From Spirochaetota bacterium (GTDB lineage Bacteria; Spirochaetota; UBA4802; UB4802): 6,906 bases of DNA. The notes below the pieces were generated by a model. It was not told the DNA's origin. It searched no databases and saw nothing but the letters and a program-made list of their open reading frames with translations. Made by a program: the position numbers and the translations under genes. Below are positions 6,631-6,906 of this stretch, one piece after another; within the stretch, counting starts at the first letter, position 1; each line of letters starts with the position of its first letter. Location: positions 1 through 6,906 of the forward strand of contig JAGYNX010000102.1 in assembly GCA_018399855.1 (NCBI GenBank), written 5' to 3'.

Positions 6631-6658
6631 TTGACAGTACCCTGAGATTCTTTATGAA
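6631..6658 (+). promoter_or_regulatory. promoter of the tRNA-Thr/tRNA-Tyr unit
   Basis: A perfect TTGACA (6631-6636) is followed after 16 nt by TATGAA (6653-6658), four of six matches to the -10 consensus. The start of the first tRNA lies 15 nt further on, leaving a short 5' leader. The A-run just upstream (6621-6627) could act as an UP-like element. The arrangement fits a strong housekeeping promoter. Confidence 0.65.
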
Positions 6659-6673
6659 GGATATCACATTAAC

Positions 6674-6746
6674 GCTGGCGTAGCTCAATCGGTAGAGCAG
6701 CTGATTTGTAATCAGCTTGTTGGGGGTTCAATTCCTCTCGCCAGCT
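6674..6746 (+). tRNA. tRNA-Thr (anticodon TGT)
   Basis: The 73-nt cloverleaf is complete: acceptor GCTGGCG/CGCCAGC, D stem GCTC/GAGC with GG in the loop, anticodon stem GCTGA/TCAGC around loop TTTGTAA (anticodon TGT, reading ACA and probably other ACN codons), 5-nt variable loop, and T arm GGGGG/CCTCT with loop TTCAATT (two G-T pairs). Discriminator is T. CCA is not encoded, so it must be added after transcription. Confidence 0.97.
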
Positions 6747-6755
6747 ACTGTACAT

Positions 6756-6837
6756 GGTGAGGTTCCCGAGTGGCCAAAGGGAACAGACTGTAAATCTGTC
6801 GGCGCAGCCTTCGGTGGTTCGAATCCACCCCTCACCA
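6756..6837 (+). tRNA. tRNA-Tyr (anticodon GTA)
   Basis: The 82-nt class II tRNA has acceptor GGTGAGG/CCTCACC, a short D stem (CCC/GGG) with a large loop, anticodon stem ACAGA/TCTGT around loop CTGTAAA (anticodon GTA, reading TAC and TAT), a long variable arm (13 nt) and T arm GGTGG/CCACC with loop TTCGAAT. The long variable arm is normal for bacterial tRNA-Tyr. Discriminator is A; CCA is not encoded. It lies 9 nt after tRNA-Thr, so both come from one transcript. Confidence 0.97.
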
Positions 6838-6842
6838 CAGAA

Positions 6843-6881
6843 CATAAAAAAAGTTACCTTTCACAGGTAACTTTTTTTATG
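6843..6881 (+). terminator. intrinsic terminator after tRNA-Tyr, probably bidirectional
   Basis: A perfect 17-bp inverted repeat (6843-6859 and 6865-6881) surrounds a 5-nt loop (TTCAC). The core GTTACCT/AGGTAAC is flanked by seven A on one side and seven T on the other, so the hairpin has a U-tract when read from either strand. It ends the tRNA transcript 5 nt after tRNA-Tyr and could also stop transcription entering from the right. Confidence 0.93.
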
Positions 6882-6906
6882 ATTTCTTTAATAATATTTT
6901 ATACAG

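Noticed and set aside
1..6906. CRISPR array, insertion sequence, toxin-antitoxin pair, phage or defence genes
   Set aside because: No regularly spaced repeats, transposase motifs, terminal repeats or recognisable defence domains were seen. The tyrosine recombinase is a housekeeping XerD by its length, motif numbering and tail rather than a phage integrase, even though tRNA genes lie in the same window.

Overview
The window reads as an ordinary, compact chromosomal segment from a moderately AT-rich, Gram-negative (two-membrane) bacterium. The two-membrane reading comes from a TolC-type outer-membrane channel gene in one operon with a periplasmic adaptor and an ABC transporter. The SpoIID/LytB-domain protein with a lipoprotein-like N-terminus belongs to a form seen in non-sporulating diderms such as spirochaetes and deltaproteobacteria-like lineages. 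That lineage placement is a weak inference, because no marker in the window fixes the phylum.

Layout, right to left on the minus strand. A four-gene efflux/export operon occupies 6384 to 1992: a TolC-like channel, a MacA-like membrane fusion protein, a MacB/LolD-type ATPase and a MacB/FtsX-type permease. The genes are separated by 2 to 4 nt or overlap by 11 nt, so they are probably co-transcribed and translationally coupled. After a 197-bp gap come xerD (tyrosine recombinase, all six catalytic positions present) and, 8 nt downstream, a SpoIID/LytB-domain gene that runs off the left edge of the window. This last gene has no stop codon inside the window and is therefore easy to miss.

On the plus strand at the right end, a promoter drives tRNA-Thr(TGT) and tRNA-Tyr(GTA), closed by a 17-bp perfect hairpin terminator. 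The 289-bp region between tolC and tRNA-Thr carries the two divergent promoters and a few small repeats.

Together, the efflux operon encodes a complete inner membrane-periplasm-outer membrane pump, with ATPase and permease on separate polypeptides rather than fused as in E. coli MacB. XerD resolves chromosome dimers, and the SpoIID-like protein probably acts on peptidoglycan. I see no defence system, mobile element, CRISPR array or clearly undescribed system. The points worth a second look are small: a seven-codon leader ORF overlapping a possible xerD start, a cysteine cluster in the SpoIID-like protein, and repeats in the tolC/tRNA intergenic region.
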